Shown here piece after piece: positions 5,771-6,293 of a DNA stretch of 6,293 bases. Source of the DNA: Candidatus Magasanikiibacteriota bacterium (lineage in GTDB: Bacteria > Patescibacteriota > Patescibacteriia > Magasanikbacterales > GWA2-37-8). The notes under the pieces were generated by a model, which worked only from the letters and a program-made list of their open reading frames with translations, did no database searches and was not told where the DNA came from. Position 1 is the first letter of the stretch. Every line of letters begins with the position of its first letter. The stretch spans positions 1 to 6,293 of the forward strand of contig CAINUM010000018.1 of the NCBI GenBank assembly GCA_903853785.1, given 5' to 3'. The position numbers and the translations under genes are program-made.

Positions 5771-6293
5771 TTACTTCTTTGTTTTTTCTTCAATTAATCT
5801 TAGATACATTTCACTGTTTTTTTTGTATACATCAGATAGCGATGAAGCTACATTAAAATTTATTCGAGCTTTTTCAAACTTATTTACTGATAAATATGAC
5901 TGACCGAGTTCAAAATATAAATCTGGTTCATTTACTAAAAATGGTTTTATTCGTTCGAGAGTACTAGTTGCTAAATCAAAATTATTTTGACGGCGAGCAA
6001 TCAGGGCTCCGTAATATTGACCGTATAAATTTATGGGATCATTTTTCGATAAGTTATTTGACAGTTCTGCAGCAAGTTTAAGACTGTTATTAGCGCTCTC
6101 ATTATCACCCAACACGGCAGCTTTGTCTGAATTAATTATCAAAACTCTTACCGCCTTACGCATCACGTCATAATTCATTGGAAATTTTTTGATTAACAAC
6201 AAATAATACGAGGATGCATCTTTTTCTGCTCCTGATACATACGGTATTAAGAAATCGTAAAATTGTGCCAGACTCAAAAGATTGTCATAGTTA
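5771..6293 (-). CDS. TPR-like helical repeat protein, C-terminal part (start lies off the window)
   Basis: The frame is open from the window edge to TAA at 5773-5771, with 173 complete codons visible. It reads NYDNLLSLAQFYDF from the edge, so the TTG at 6277 that could serve as a start is more likely internal and the true start lies beyond 6293. The visible part is helical and polar, with no membrane segment. Two TPR-like units are discernible: about 86-117 (INLYGQYYGALIARRQNNFDL...) and about 123-153 (PDLYFELGQSYLSVNKFEKA...), the latter with the classic small and aromatic pattern; earlier helices may be degenerate units. TPR proteins mediate protein contacts. In Parcubacteria-like genomes a similar tail follows the membrane part of O-antigen ligase-like proteins, and the wording near the edge reminds me of that group, but this is only a guess. 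The stop is 90 bases from pilT. Confidence 0.7.
   Translation of the reverse strand, partial: NYDNLLSLAQFYDFLIPYVSGAEKDASSYYLLLIKKFPMNYDVMRKAVRVLIINSDKAAVLGDNESANNSLKLAAELSNNLSKNDPINLYGQYYGALIARRQNNFDLATSTLERIKPFLVNEPDLYFELGQSYLSVNKFEKARINFNVASSLSDVYKKNSEMYLRLIEEKTKK

Noticed and set aside
5741..5773. Possible rho-independent terminator after the TPR-like gene (GGCTTTTTAG and T-runs)
   Set aside because: No stable GC-rich stem pairs up before the T-rich stretch.
1..6293. CRISPR arrays, tRNA or rRNA genes, insertion sequences
   Set aside because: No regularly spaced repeats, no tRNA-like cloverleaf, no rRNA-like segments and no transposase-like protein were found on either strand.

Overview
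The window is an AT-rich bacterial segment in which every supported gene lies on the minus strand, so transcription runs from position 6293 toward position 1. The gene types, the style of the proteins, the absence of Shine-Dalgarno motifs and the tight packing suggest a member of the Candidate Phyla Radiation (Patescibacteria, Parcubacteria-like). This placement is inferred from protein character only; there is no rRNA or other marker here. All visible stops are TAA except one TGA (end of the CCA gene), and no conserved domain is interrupted by an in-frame TGA, which fits the standard bacterial code.

Layout in transcription order. (1) 6293-5771: C-terminal part of a TPR-like helical repeat protein whose frame stays open to the window edge. 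(2) 5770-5681: a 90-base gap with a plausible promoter. (3) 5680-4646: PilT-type twitching ATPase, followed after 13 bases by (4) 4632-3178: CCA tRNA nucleotidyltransferase with an HD domain; these two are probably co-transcribed. (5) 3177-3119: a short gap holding the best promoter in the window (TTGACC, 17-base spacer, extended -10 TGGTATGAT). A direct repeat and an inverted repeat overlap its -10 and expected start point. (6) 3118-2906: a 70-residue AbrB/SpoVT-fold DNA-binding protein. (7) 2898-1303: a HlyD/MacA-type membrane-fusion adaptor with a very long helical insertion. (8) 1301-576: a MacB/LolD-type ABC ATPase. (9) 548-1: the N-terminal third or so of a MacB/FtsX-type permease, cut by the window edge.

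Items 6-9 form one compact operon (gaps of 7, 1 and 27 bases): a small regulator followed by a complete tripartite-style exporter (adaptor, ATPase, permease). The most interesting points are the likely self-regulation of this exporter by the AbrB-like protein through the repeats over its promoter, and the roughly 150-residue insertion in the adaptor hairpin, which looks like a separate helical bundle. The rest is ordinary housekeeping or pilus-related content. No RNA genes, mobile elements or CRISPR arrays were seen, and no gap between genes exceeds 90 bases.
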